A DNA stretch of 64,000 nt from Isoperla grammatica. Lineage: Eukaryota; Arthropoda; Insecta; Plecoptera; Perlodidae. A program made the translations under genes and the position numbers. A model generated the notes under the pieces. It was given only the letters and a program-made list of their open reading frames with translations, ran no database searches and was not told the origin of the DNA. Positions 13,632-25,610 of the stretch are shown piece after piece. The stretch is taken from NCBI GenBank assembly GCA_945910005.1, contig OX246739.1, forward strand, positions 10,142,292-10,206,291. Direction: 5' to 3'. Numbering within the stretch: position 1 is the first letter of the stretch; every line of letters starts with the position of its first letter.

Positions 13632-14894
13632 TCATGATAAAAATAGTAGACTGAATGCCATCACAACACAGCTGAATGCTACCCATGGACTCTTCCGTTC
13701 TCCGATGCGCGCAAATTTCCAAAATGTTCCCAGAAACCTGAAAAAAGGTAAGTGGAATAAGACATCATGCATGTCATACATATCTACTCAATTCACCATT
13801 TAATAGGCTACTGGTAGGTAATATAGGCTAGTCACAATGTGTAAATGGATAAATCATAAATTAACCAATTTGTTATGTGCTTCATTGCTAAGACTGCTCC
13901 AAAATCATTTTTTACATGCCTACAGTATCCTACAGATAGATTCAAGCAACGTTCTGAAGTTTAAAAAAAACTAAGACATTTGCTAATCCTAAAATGACTT
14001 CTAGGCAATATTCACATTTTAACTAGGACTAGGGTCTACTCAATACTCACCCAACTTTATTTCTGTCGATCAAACTTGGAAATATAGATCTCACGTAAGC
14101 ACACGTACAAATGAGAAGGAGCACGACCGTTAACAAACTCTGGAAGTTGAATATGGCAGACTGAAAAGTAAAACATTCAAGATTATAAAAAGTCATCATA
14201 AAGCATATTGATTTATTGATTAAGCTTACATTTACAGGGATGGACAAAATTGTAGGATAGAAGAAATGAGTGGGGAAAATGTAGAGAGTGACGAAACAGG
14301 GTAACATGAACGTTAGAGTCAGCGGCATTATGTAAGCAAAGGTATGAATAAGATGTTATGGATTTGCTTAGGGCCTACTCAACAGACTCAGTATGCCTAG
14401 GCCTACTTAATAAATGGAATAACCTTGCTTTAGCCTAGGCCTACTCAGAAAGAAGAAAGTTGCTTTATAGTGGAACACTTCCCTTGCTTAGCAGACACAG
14501 CTAAGCCTACTTATTCTGGAACGGCACTAGGGTTGAGTTAGGCATAGGCCTAGTCTAGGCCTATTAATCCTACGAGGCCTAGGCATTGTGTTTCTAATCC
14601 CTTGCCTAGGCCCTATGCCATTGAGTTTAAAATACCTTATACACAATGCCTATGCCTTACTGCACATAAATTTGCACATAACCTCACTTTATTGCCTCAA
14701 ACTCTAGTAGGCCTATGCATTGGGTCTTGTTTTCCCCTTCTCCACACCTGCAGAACATGCATATTGTGACAAAAGGAGCCTTTGGTAGGGCTATCCGAGG
14801 TAGGAGTGATGGATAGGCTAGCCTAGGCCTAGTTGAGTAGTACAAAATTTACTAGGCCTAGGATGTCAAGGCGAAGGCGTGAGCCACTTACCAT
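13632..14894 (-). CDS. Kish / TMEM167 small membrane protein of the early secretory pathway
   Basis: Three minus-strand exons: 14892-14894 (the ATG alone, followed by GTAAGT), 14051-14160 and 13632-13737, ending in TGA. The joined frame is 72 residues, the usual length for the TMEM167/Kish family. The protein begins with Met then [10 protein letters not shown]. It has a membrane segment at about 8-25 ([15 protein letters not shown]), a middle loop with PSLIDRNK and RIGERKSPW, and a second membrane segment at the C-terminus ([10 protein letters not shown]). In animals this family is Golgi-associated and needed for constitutive secretion. Splice sites are canonical and the phases (0 and 2) agree. 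An in-frame ATG at 14328 lies in intron 1 and is not the start. The gene lies tail to tail with RASA1. Confidence 0.95.
14340..14860. repeat. CCTAGG/AGGCCT-rich block in kish intron 1
   Basis: Dense short palindromic words (taggcctac, cctaggcct) occur mostly inside kish intron 1. The same words are scattered elsewhere, notably at 47690-47960. They show no fixed period, so this is low-complexity compositional bias, not a tandem array. Confidence 0.6.
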
Positions 14895-15204
14895 TTATGT
14901 ATCGTTACGACGAAGGCACTAGGCCTAGCTAGCAATCCAATTTGTGTTTACAGAAAACCAAAGAAATAATACCAAGCTGTCGTGTGCATTCAGATAAGGA
15001 ACATGACAAGGACCTTACAGTAATGCTGCATGTCGGTAGGCCTACATGAGACAAAATTTCTGAAATCTGAACAATATTTTGATGACAGCAAAACAGACAC
15101 CTCACTAAAACCACCGCACTCAAAACTTGCAGAACAATGAACCACAGCCTTACAAAGCAAAGCGAAGTTCCCGAGCGCGGTGATTCAAAATTCAAATGAA
15201 TCTA
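14895..15204. other. kish 5' flank
   Basis: Sequence upstream of the kish ATG on the minus strand, expected to hold its 5'-UTR and promoter. I see no clear TATA box or other gene. The right end runs into the first copy of the Pol III-cassette repeat. Confidence 0.4.
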
Positions 15205-15299
15205 CAAATCACTTCCTGAATCGGCCAATCCCAGTCTACACAATGGGTAGGCCTACATACTACCACTACATACATTGAGAGCAGTGTAAGCCCAGCTTC

Positions 15300-15388
15300 T
15301 TTCATCGTGTGGCATGGCGTATGCAGAACGTCGTCGCTTCGAGTGCTTGGGGTCTGGGGTTCGAGACCAGTTACATCCAGTTTTTTTT
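15300..15388 (+). repeat. tRNA-like Pol III cassette, copy 1
   Basis: The pattern is catcgtgtggcatggcgtat (A-box-like tggcgtatgcag), a B-box ggttcgagacc at about 15357-15367, then a T9 run. This layout is that of a short RNA polymerase III unit of about 90 nt. It is not a standard tRNA, and no proper acceptor stem is visible. Confidence 0.55.
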
Positions 15389-15485
15389 TCCACCATATTC
15401 ACACATTTATATCAATACATGAACTTGCATGGACACGGTTTATTTTTTAACGGTCAAACGGCTCGTTGTTTCCACAAACGACTTA

Positions 15486-16205
15486 GGCCCGGTTTCACCA
15501 ACATATCTAAATCGGAGATTAGCTTGATCGGCGCCATCACCAACTTCACATAGCAAAATAATCTTTCATTCAGTAAAAATATTGTATATTGTTATATTTC
15601 AGAATTTAGTGATTAATAAGCGTCAGTTTTAGAGTAGAATTAAAATAGCCTGACATTATTGCAGGTATTTACACTCGACAATGAAATATGTTCATAATTC
15701 GTACAATGATTTATATTCTAAAGTTTGCTACTTATTGTAACTTCGTCGCAACGTTCATTTGTTCTTGTAAATAAACATGAAATCAAAACAAAGACCCGAC
15801 AGAAAGATCGAATATCCATTGTTGTACTGATTTGAATACAGAGCATGAATTTCTTTTGAGATAATAAACTTCGGTCATGGCCTTCTGTATGCATTTTACG
15901 TAAGGATCCAATAATGCAAAACAAATGACTAAACACGTGTCAGACATTTATTGCCAATCTGAAAGAACTTTTGTTGGTGACGTACTGATTACATTTTTTC
16001 GTTTTTCATGAAAATTAGTTTAAATACCAGTAATAACAGTATGATATTTTATAGCTACTCATAGCTGACACTAATAAATTAATCAATTTTGTAATGCAAC
16101 CACATGCAATGTTTTCAATACATGCAAAATTATTTGTTTATGTAAAGTTGGTGACGGCGCCGATCAAGCCAATCTCCGATTTAAATACTTTGGTGAAACC
16201 GGGCC
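15486..16205. mobile_element. 720-bp MITE with long TIRs and TA duplication
   Basis: Near-perfect inverted repeats of about 58 bp start ggcccggtttcaccaa and end ttggtgaaaccgggcc. They are flanked by TA at 15484-15485 and 16206-16207. There is no coding content. The related repeat at 17860-17960 is continuous across the matching point, so it acts as an empty-site paralogue and confirms the ends. Confidence 0.9.
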
Positions 16206-16340
16206 TAACTCTTTCGCAATCACGCGATCAAGAGCTATCAAATGCGATTTTAAAAAGACAATGTGTTGAAACTGGATTTTTGGAGTTAGTTAAAAAACGG
16301 CTTCTTAGATATTCTTGGATATTTTTTAAATCCAATGAGA

Positions 16341-17060
16341 CTCTCTGTTCGTAAATCCATCTATATTTGGTGTTACAATTACAATAAGAACGAATCGAGA
16401 TACAATGAGATGCACACATTGAGAGCGGTGTGTTATCTATCAGTGTAAGCAATGCAATTTCCATCGTGTGGGATGGCGTACGCAGTAGCGTCGTGGAATA
16501 GTGTTTTAGAGGTCCGGGGTTCGAGACCCGCTACCACCAGTCTTTTTTTCTTCCATATTCAGACAAGCAAAGTTGAGAAGGGTTTACATGGGGAAAATTT
16601 TTTTTTTAAGCGCTCGTAGCTACCACACTTGTGGTCCAAATTTGTTTCTGTATTTTTTTTATTTTTTTTCCGTCACTCATCTAGACTTTCTGAGTAGGAA
16701 ATTATGCTGGGGGCCATACTTACAGAGATCCAGGCGCCCAAAGTTTCAAATTTTCTCTCAGAATAGCAAAATCGGAGAATTTAGACATTTTTATTTTTTT
16801 TTATTTTTTTAATAATACTAATAAAATCAAGAGAGTAATGAATAAGAAGGAACTGACAACCAAAAAATTCTATCTCAACCCGTTTTCTCGTAAAAAAATA
16901 AAAACCTCAAAAAATCTACTATTCTGATTACCTGAAGTTGGCGTCGCCTCACCACGACCTGTGAACACCGACGCTACCGACGCTCATACTACGTCACCAA
17001 GGATCATTACTGAACTTAAGTTCGACGCTACGACTAACTAGGTACCACCGTTCATCCACA
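16341..17060 (+). repeat. Pol III-cassette repeat, copy 2
   Basis: It shares the cassette with copies 1 and 3 and then lacks the middle ggctcgttg block. It continues with segments also found in copy 3: cgctcgtagctac, attatgctgg, caggcgcc, and gcctcaccacgacctgtg near 16947. This suggests dispersed copies of one roughly 1-kb unit that has suffered internal deletion. Confidence 0.75.
16464..16547 (+). repeat. tRNA-like Pol III cassette, copy 2
   Basis: Same layout as copy 1: catcgtgtgggatggcgtac with A-box-like tggcgtacgcag, B-box ggttcgagacc at about 16518-16528, then T7. The hairpin around the B-box (ggtccggggttcgagacc) is like a tRNA T arm. Confidence 0.55.
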
Positions 17061-17307
17061 ATCGGTACCGAAAGTGGAACTTGACAAGAAAATCTTTGAA
17101 ATTCCAAAGACGCCTGACGTCGTTTACAACAAACATAGCGAAGCGATGATTTTTTTCAAAGTAGACAATTTTTAGATCTACCTCAGGAATTAACTTTAAG
17201 ATTCCCCAAATAAACAGTATAGCCGTAAAGAATATAATTCCAAAAAACAGAGTGTATTTGAGCACGTCTTTGACACAGGGTAGCGTCACGGGTTAAAGGG
17301 TTAAGCA

Positions 17308-18410
17308 AATAATGTTTACACTTCCTGCATCGGTCGATTCCAGTGTACACATGGAACATGTTTTGATTTGCCTATGATTCATGGTTAGCCGAGGAAACAT
17401 GTTTTAATGTTGGCTGCTCAGTGATGTTCCTTCCCAACGTGAATGAACGAAGTTTTTAAAGTCCCAAAACTGCGTTTTCTGTGGTTTTGTATCAGGAGTT
17501 CAGACAGCTATAGGAGGTATGATATAAGCTATCTGAATACCCCAAACAATGCACAACATTGAGAGCAGTGTGTCTTGTACCTGTATAATCATCGTGTGCT
17601 ATGGTGTACGCGGTATTGTCTCCGCTTAGCATGCTGGAGGTCTGGGGTTCGAGACCCATCATTGCTACTCTTTTTTTTCACCTTAATCACACATTAACAA
17701 TATTTGTTATGTTTTTTTATATACTAACCTAGAGGCGAGAGACGCATACACATATAAAACACCCAATTTTGAGCTTGGTATAGGACTATAGTTTGTGTAT
17801 CACACTCAAATCCAATCACTAGCCTGTAAGACGACATGGAGACGGTTAAGACACGGATTAATTTTTAACGGGCAAGCGGCTCGTTGCCAAAAACGGTTTG
17901 CGGATTCGCAGTCACGAACCCAAGATCCATCCAATGCGGTTTTTAGACGACAAAGTGTCGAACAGCTTTTTTGAGAAAGGTTTTAATGGGGGACATTTTT
18001 TTTTTTCAATTGCTCGTAGCTACTATTTTTTATTTTTTGTTGACAAAATATCTAGGTGTTTTTAAAAATAAATTATGCTGGAAGCCATAATGACAGAAAA
18101 ACAGGCGCCGAAAGTTCCAGATTTCCTCTCAGACGAGCAGAATCGCAGTCCGACGAAGAATTTTACTTTTTTTATTTAAAAAAAAAAAAAGTCAAGAGTG
18201 GTTTTAGTCTAATCTTTGGTTTTAGTAACAAAGAACTGCCAAACCAAAACATTTTAGCTTAAACCGTTTTCCCGTTAAAAAATAAAAACTTAAACAAAAT
18301 GTAGTATTCTTGTTACCCGAAGTTGGCGACGCCTCACCACGACCTGTGTAAACTGATGCTAACGACGCTTATACCATGTCACCACGCATTATTAATAATT
18401 ATGTTATTTT
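17308..18410 (+). repeat. Pol III-cassette repeat, copy 3 (longest, uninterrupted)
   Basis: It runs from the acttcctgcatcggtcgatt block through the cassette and the ggctcgttgccaaaaacgg block to gcctcaccacgacctgtg near 18330. It serves as reference for the other two copies. It has no open frame of interest. Confidence 0.75.
17589..17677 (+). repeat. tRNA-like Pol III cassette, copy 3
   Basis: catcgtgtgctatggtgtac with A-box-like tggtgtacgcgg, B-box ggttcgagacc at about 17646-17656, then T8. The stem ggtct/agacc frames the B-box loop. Confidence 0.55.
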
Positions 18411-21254
18411 TATGTCGAGTTGAGGTTTCCAGATGTCCTATCCTGCCAAAAACGCAGAATCTTAGGTTTCCATGCTTGACAGACCAAACCGTACGGCTGA
18501 TGTGATGGTCAGTGGCCATGTTTTGGTGTCAGGGGGTTGAATGGTGTGGGCACAGATAACGGATTCTGGGGATTGGGGGGTGGGGGGGGGGGGGTGATAT
18601 ATTGATACAATCCTGTGTGACTAATGATGTAATCCATTAAAGCTAAACACAAATGTTTCAGTTCCAAGTATTTTGATGACAATATTATAGTAATAATAAA
18701 TAACACCGGTAAATGAGGTACACACATGGAAATACTTGTGTTTACGCCCGGTTTTGATGAATCTGAAGCCACATATTATTCACTTTGGCGTGATTGATTG
18801 ATGATTCGTACCTTTTTATTACAGCTATTTTATTGTTGCATTATCTACTACGTGTTGTAGGTTTGGACTTCGCAGTTTGGACTTACAGCGGCTGCGAGCC
18901 GAGGTCGTCGCCCGATCAGCACCCCAACCCCACCCATTTTCCGTTTGGCACGCCGCTGATCCCAAGATGCAATGCAGGCATGCAGGGGGTGTAGCGTAAA
19001 GGGGGAAGCGAGGTCTGGCTCAACTCTCCCCCCACCCCACCCCCCACCCCCGCCAGCGCAGCAAGGCCCGAACAAACCATTGGCAAAAACGTGATTGAAC
19101 AGTTTCTCACTAAAAATCATAGTCATAATTTGTAACTGTCTATAGTGCATTGGTAACAAATTGCTGATGCCTTGTGTTCACTGCAACTCAACCCGTGTGG
19201 CTTGCTAATACCCCAGATTCGGAATATCCTCTCCTCTCCCTTCCCGCCGAATGCACTGCTGCATCCTCGTTACCGCAGAAATGCACCAGTCTATAATACT
19301 CCATAGTGGGCAGTGGCTAGGTCGTACTTTCGAGAACTCCCCTTTGTTTTTTCTCCACCGTATTTTACCTGCAAATAGACAAAAACGTATAAACGTTTCA
19401 ACTTGGGCGATGAAGTTTCGGTTCATCTACCTCCAACAACCGCCAAAACGTAAATCAAATTCAAAGTGTTTCCTCGTCCCTAAAAAATCCCCCCCCCCTC
19501 CCCCTCCCCCCAACCACAAATATACCTAGACAATAATAGTAAATGGCATATTGAGTAGATATACATAATTTGTATGTCTGAATGCCTAATTTTTTTGTAA
19601 TGAAACTAATCGAAATGATAAACTGGAAGGGGTGACACCCAGTATAGCGACCCGTAGCCTACTCCTTTTGAAAAGCAAAGGTAGGACCTTCTCCCAACCC
19701 AATAAAACAACCGCCACATCTCACTCTATCGGCGCAACTATAACGTGTTTAAAGAACAGAGATGATATTTAAATGAAATGGGAAAAACTTTTCCCAAATC
19801 CCTTCAACCCATACTCCGCGAGCGGAGATGAGCCACAACTCTGCAGTCGTAGCGGGAACACGCGCGTAAGAACTCTTCTTCAACTCTGCATGAGAAGTAA
19901 TGCCCAAATTTCAAATACCATTACCATCAATTATATGTGATTGGGTATTGAGTAGGAGAGCGGCTAATTACAATTAACCTTCCACCTAAAAAATAATGTA
20001 AGGCGGTGCATCCACATATCCATTGTGCTTGCTTCGAAGCGTGTCAGGTTAAGTATGACTGGCCACTGTGTTTGCTGAAAGACGTGTAAGTGTTCAAAAT
20101 ACATCTTTAGAGATTTGAAATTTAAATATCGAAGGAATGTAGGCTAGTGGTTATGTTGTGGCGGGGGAATTGAGAAGCCAAGACGGCATACAGTGAGGGG
20201 TCAAAGAATAAGCAAGGTTAGGAGGGCGAAACCGATCTCGTTCACGCACACTACCTATATATTATATTATCAATCAATCAATAAAATAAAGTAGGTTCCT
20301 ATTACAAAATAGGGATAAAACTCTCCATGTGAGGTGAGGTCGTTGACCTGAGCTAGACCACTCGAGCTGGGATCGATTTGTTCGTCCGCTACTGCAGATG
20401 CGACACGCTGAAAACTTTGTCGCTATTGTTGTGCGCAGGGCAGACTGGCTGGCAGGCAGCGCAGCAACCCCCCACCCCCCACCCCACTACCCAGCCACTC
20501 TGTGATTCGGCGGGATTCGCACGGGAATTTGATCTTGATCGTGGAAAATATTGCCTAACGATGATGGTGGATCAGGTAGTGAGTTCCGGGACATCTCTTC
20601 CTTGACTGGACCCAGTAGCTCTGAAAACTAAACGAATAAACGTTATACAGCTAGTTGGACAAATATTTATTCATGATATATTTAAAATAAAATGTGTATT
20701 GATGATAATTGTGCAAATTGTAGACAAACTAGGCAAATGGTACATTTGCGATCATGAAACAATGTCCGTTTCTTGTATTTGAAGGCGTTGAGGTGCCCAG
20801 ACGTCCCGTTTTATCCCTATACTGTCCTAAAAAATTTAAAAACTTTCTTTATATTGTGTCCCCGAATGTGGTGCTTAGAGATGCGGAAGGGCTTTCCGCA
20901 TTGTACTATGAACTTCTGCTAGTTTGACAAAAAAACAACGTAAACTAGAATTCGTAGCCTATTTTGTCTCTAGAATTTCAGTCTTCGTTCAAGATCCCTC
21001 CTTTATCAATCGCACGTCGTCTACTCCCCCCCCCCCCCCCCCTCCCTCCCTTACACTTCGGAAAGTATATTGTTCTATTCTTATTTTCAATGTGGGCACC
21101 GTAGCGACGAGGGCGCGGCTGGGACTGGGACTAGGCCCCGAGCGCTCTGGATCTGAGTTCCAGATACATATTGTGAAAATCAGCAGCAATCAGCAAACAA
21201 AATACTCTCATAGCCGTAAATGCAAATTACGCTTCCGACACATGTGGAAAGAGT
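18411..21254. other. Intergenic DNA, no gene recognised
   Basis: Contains G or C homopolymer tracts (near 18575-18594, 19020-19060, 19490-19512, 20470-20490 and 21024-21042). Short open frames here are low-complexity or shadows. No element ends found. Confidence 0.5.
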
Positions 21255-21545
21255 ATTTACCAATAAAGGTAGCTTAGCGGCAAGACATGGGATGGGACTC
21301 TAATTCATGAGGTCGCCGGTTCGATTCCGGCCCGGTCAATCCTGACTGAAGGATTTTCCTAGGTTTTCCTCAGTCGTAAAGGCGAATGCGTGGATTGAGT
21401 CATACTAACAGTCCTCGGACATTCCTTTTCAACTATCCAAACACCCTAAAAAAAAAAAAAAACTAGTTAGTCACCTGAAGAGAGGCACATCAGGCAAAGC
21501 TGGTTTCTACGAAAATTGTTCATTACCGGGAGACCCTGCCCAATT
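21255..21545 (+). mobile_element. tRNA-derived SINE, copy A
   Basis: The head has agcttagcggcaagac (A box) and ggttcgattcc (B box, about 21319-21329). A body with ctgactgaaggattttccta and ggttttcctcagtcgtaaag follows, then ttcaactatccaaacaccct, an A14 stretch and a tail ending ctggtttctacgaaaa. The copy at 38790-39085 shares head, body and tail in the same order. Confidence 0.8.
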
Positions 21546-24500
21546 TCGACAAGCAAGCCCGAGACTAAGAGTACAGTAAGACCATGACGTGGATACTGTC
21601 ACTATAGAGAACGGTTCACAACACACGAGGATTCAAGTTCCCAAAGTGTTTCAGCGAGATTGTGGGCGTGGGCACAGTTTTAATAAACAGACGCAACTAA
21701 GGTTTCTTGTCCAGAGTCACTACTGAGTATCCACGTTCTTCCAGTAGACTTACTAATATATCAACTTGCTGGTATCAACAATAATCGGAAAAGCTCACCC
21801 AAAAATTTGCCGATATGACTCAATTTGTGGCCTTGGTCCAGTATTTCTGTTCTAACCGCGCCGTAAGTAGCCTACCCAACTTTTTGTAGCCAAATTTCAG
21901 AATTTCCAAAGTCGTCATATGAATAATAGCATAATTGACGGTTCTGCTAAAGACCATGAATACGCGGCTTGTTCTTGCAATCCAGACTTAATAAATTTAG
22001 CAACCGGACCGGTTGTGCAAGGTCAGGACATAGAAAGTAGCCTTCTTGGGATGGGTATTGGGCTGCGCGAGTTGAGACGTATTTTTTGCAATGGTGCTCA
22101 CCATTGCAGACGAACGAACGATTCTCTTAGTCATAGAAACATTTCCATTGCAGACCTTGTGCCTTAGCCTAGCATCAGAACATGCCTAGACCGTGTCTGG
22201 GGAGGGGGAGGGGCAACTCCCACTTCATCTATTCTCGAAACTTGAAACTAATTCATATGAACACGCGTCATAGAATAGTCTACTCTCTACACTCCCTACA
22301 GTATTGACGCTCCAGTGGTGTCTGCAGTCCCGCCTCCACTCCGAAAACCATAATCATTACTGCACAAATGTATATTTCAATGAAAAACCCTCCCTCCCCC
22401 CCTTTCACACTTCCACAAACACACCACTGAAAAGAAGTTCCTACAGAATTATGCACAATCAATATGTCACGTGTTTGGCGTAATGTTCTGTATGGCCAAG
22501 TGTATTGTCAATGCGTTCGTTGTCCACGTGCCCCAAGTCACGTAACGAATTTTCCAGACAAAATCCAATTCATACGACAGGACAGAACTTACGACGCGTC
22601 AGTCAGGACGTAGGAACAAACAGGAAGCCAATAAACGTAGTAAAAATGCACGTGTAAGACATTGTGAACGATTTACCTTACATTTTAATCTACGACCGAC
22701 TATGCTCTAGTTAGCGCAAATAAGTTGTGAGAGTAGTAGCGGAAACTAGTGTGTTTTGTAGAAAATAACTGCATTCTGCTTTAAATTCCATTAAAAACTC
22801 AAATTTGAAAATGTTATGTAATACTCAATATTATATTGTATAGACAATTTCAAAACTATGTTATTTTGCTTGGACAGAGTGTACGCAATATGTATGGTGC
22901 TATGTTTCTTTTTTAGTATAATTATAATAAAGGTTACAAGAGTAAAATTAAATTTCTACCATAAAGACTAATTTATTTTGAATAATAATAAAACGATTGA
23001 AATTGATTGGTTTAATGCAGATTTCGAACAGGAAGTGATAGTACGTCGTACGCGCCATACCACAAGCGCACGTAAACTCGCAGCCAATGGGAGCCATTGC
23101 ACGGGGTGAGGGGAGATGATATTGATGTTCCCAGAGCTTAGTTGCCAAATTGGGTCTTCGCATTTAATTCACCATTTCCATGTATATTATACAATCAAAT
23201 GGCCAAAATACAAGTTACTTTATATCTGTAACATTACCATTCCTTCACCAGTATGGCGTGCATGGTCTTAATCAAATTATTGTCACAGATGCCTATCAAA
23301 TACTAATCTACGTTATCTTCACGTGCAGTTTTCGTATTGGTATTGTATTGTATTGTATTGTATTGTATTGTACCCTACCCATATCTATGATAGTAACCCT
23401 ACTATGTGTATTCCCCACAGAATAACTTATGTGTAATTAATATTTCTTGCACTGTTACACTTAGTTACATGAACTGAATATAAGTGGGAGGAATTATAGT
23501 TCCTCGTGGAAACGATAACTCCAAAATCATAATTCACACGTTGTTGTATAAAATTATTATTATTTTATCGAATATTGACTGTTTTATTTTAGCAGGAATA
23601 AAATCACATGTTTGTACGGTAAGTGCACAACAGATTCAGGTAAGATGGACAATTACAACATTAAGTTTTGTGTGGGATGTTCAACCGTAGCCAATGCAGA
23701 CTGTTCCAACGATATCCAGATAAATATAGTCATCATAATCTTAACAGAATGCTGACTACTAGTTATTGAAATAAGTAAAAAGAAAACACAAAATCATTCC
23801 TCGAAAAAAAAACTGTATTTTGATTAGCACATTGGAAACTAAAGGGGTGCAAGTGCGGAGTGCTCCGACGCACCTGGGTAAATCAAATGGAAGCACCTCA
23901 TACCTGCACTGCAGCCTACAACCTGTGCTACAACTCAGACTAGGGAGAACAGCAACGCCGAATCGATCGTGTGTAGTGTACTCATGAGCGCACCCTCTGC
24001 CCAAAAACGTTGACCCTCTATCCCGGAACCTCGAAAAACATTTGATCCACTGGATTTATACCAAAAACAAATCGGGGTTTATATAAGGCAGGCCAATATT
24101 TGGCATTATTCCACCAGAAGGCAAATAACTCAAAATATACGTTTCCTGTTTTCATCAGTCCAAGGAAGAATGTCTGTAAGGTATTATGGCGTTATTCAAT
24201 TGGTATTTCATCTAATCGTGTTCGGTGTGGTTCACGTGGCGAATCTGTTTGTGCGTTGTTCACAGGAGAACGCTATAGGATTATTTTTCAACAATAAGGA
24301 ACCAGAAAACAGATACATCTAAAACAAAAATATACATTTCTCGTTATTCGAAGCGCTTGATAAGGTACACGAAGAACATCGGCTGCTGTAGCAGTTATTG
24401 ATTATTTATTAGTTAACATTTCATCAAACACATTGATGATATAAGTTGCACTTGGCGCGGGATTCGAACACACGTCCTTAGATTCATAAGGTTTGAACGA

Positions 24501-24854
24501 AAAGATTATGTGAGGAAAGGGGTGACTGGTGAGTATACAGCAGATGAACCTAAATTTGGGCTTTGCACTAAGGCTTGCCACTAAAGCTTGGCACTAAGGC
24601 TTAGCACTAAGTATGTGACCTCACGAAACTGTGCCCTCACCTGTTATAGGGAGAAGGAACAGTACTAGGCAGAAAAGAGGGAATTCTCCACAGAATACAA
24701 AAAAAGTTTCGCTGTCGCTATAAAATATACGCCGTTCAAAAGTTTCCCCTCAGAAACAGCAACATTTCCCCATGGAAGTGTTCTAAACACTTTCGTATTT
24801 CACACAAAATAATTTTCAACATTACATTCCCCCGAACGCGAAGACTTGAGAAGT
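21546..24854. other. Intergenic DNA, no gene recognised
   Basis: AT-rich. Includes a pentanucleotide microsatellite (listed separately), a GC-skewed stretch near 22195-22215 and a block near 24566-24620 with imperfect gcactaaggctt repeats. A B-box-like sequence lies on the minus strand near 24455-24475. No convincing coding exon. Confidence 0.45.
23334..23373. repeat. (ATTGT)n microsatellite
   Basis: About seven tandem units of attgt. Confidence 0.95.
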
Positions 24855-25610
24855 GTTCTTTATCCTTTGAGCCCTGCATGTTCTGCTGGAGTGTCCAGTT
24901 GTTCAAAGTCTCGTTGAGTATTCCTGGCTGTATAGACCGCCGGACAGCGGAGCGTCAAATTAGTCACCTCCCAACCCCCCCTCCCATACACACATGAATG
25001 TGTTCTTTATCCTTTGAGCCCTACATTTCTGGAGTGTCCAGTTGTTCAAAGTCTCGTTGTGTATTCCTGGCTGTATAGACCGCCGGACAGCGGAGCGTCA
25101 AATTAGTCACCTAAAAGTCCCAACCCCCCCTCCCATACACACATGAATGTGTTCTTTATCCTTTGAGCCCTACATGTTCTGGAGTGTCCAGTTGTTCAAA
25201 GTCTCGTTGTGTATTCCCGGCTGTATAGACCGCCGGACAGCGGAGCGTCAAATTAATCACCTAAAAGACCCAATCACCCCCCCCCCCCCCCCCCCCGCCC
25301 TCCCCTCATACACTTATGAAGTGTGTTCTTTATCCGTTCAGTCCGTATACATGTCAGTTGTTCAAAGTCTCATCATCGTGTATTCCTGGCTGGGTCGCGT
25401 AGACCGGCGGACAGCGAGCGTCAAATCAGTCAGCTAAAAGCCCCAAACACCCCCCTCCCCCCCTCCCATACACACATGGAGTGTGTTCTTTATCCGTACA
25501 GTCCCTACATGTCAGTTGTTCAAAGTCCCATCGTGTATTCCTGGCTGCGTACTGCATAGACCGTCGGACAGCGGAGCGTCAAATCAGTCAGCTAAAAGCC
25601 CCAAACACCA
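24855..25610. repeat. About 150-bp tandem repeat, five copies
   Basis: Copies start gtgttctttatcc near 24855, 24999, 25148, 25322 and 25482. Each holds ccagttgttcaaagtc(t), tgtattcctggctg, gaccgccggacagcggagcg and a C-rich stretch with cccatacacacatg. The C-run length varies, up to 20 C near 25278. Non-coding. Confidence 0.9.

Larger units (their letters stand above)
15205..16340 (+). repeat. Pol III-cassette repeat, copy 1 (split by a MITE)
   Basis: This copy begins with an acttcctg...cggccaatcccagt block also present near 17315. The tRNA-like cassette follows, then a block ending ggctcgttg plus cacaaacg at 15485. After the 720-bp MITE the homology resumes (caatcacg...tcaaatgcg), matching the uninterrupted copy 3 at 17880-17950. 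Confidence 0.75.

Noticed and set aside
14047..14328. Single 93-codon minus-strand frame as the kish protein
   Set aside because: Its first part is intron 1. The family begins at Met-Ser-Ala-Ile-Phe, which here comes from a splice between 14892 and 14160.
22312..22430. Small hAT-like element with cagtggtgt / acaccactg ends
   Set aside because: Flanking octamers do not match (tgacgctc vs aaaagaag) and the inverted ends are too short to stand alone.
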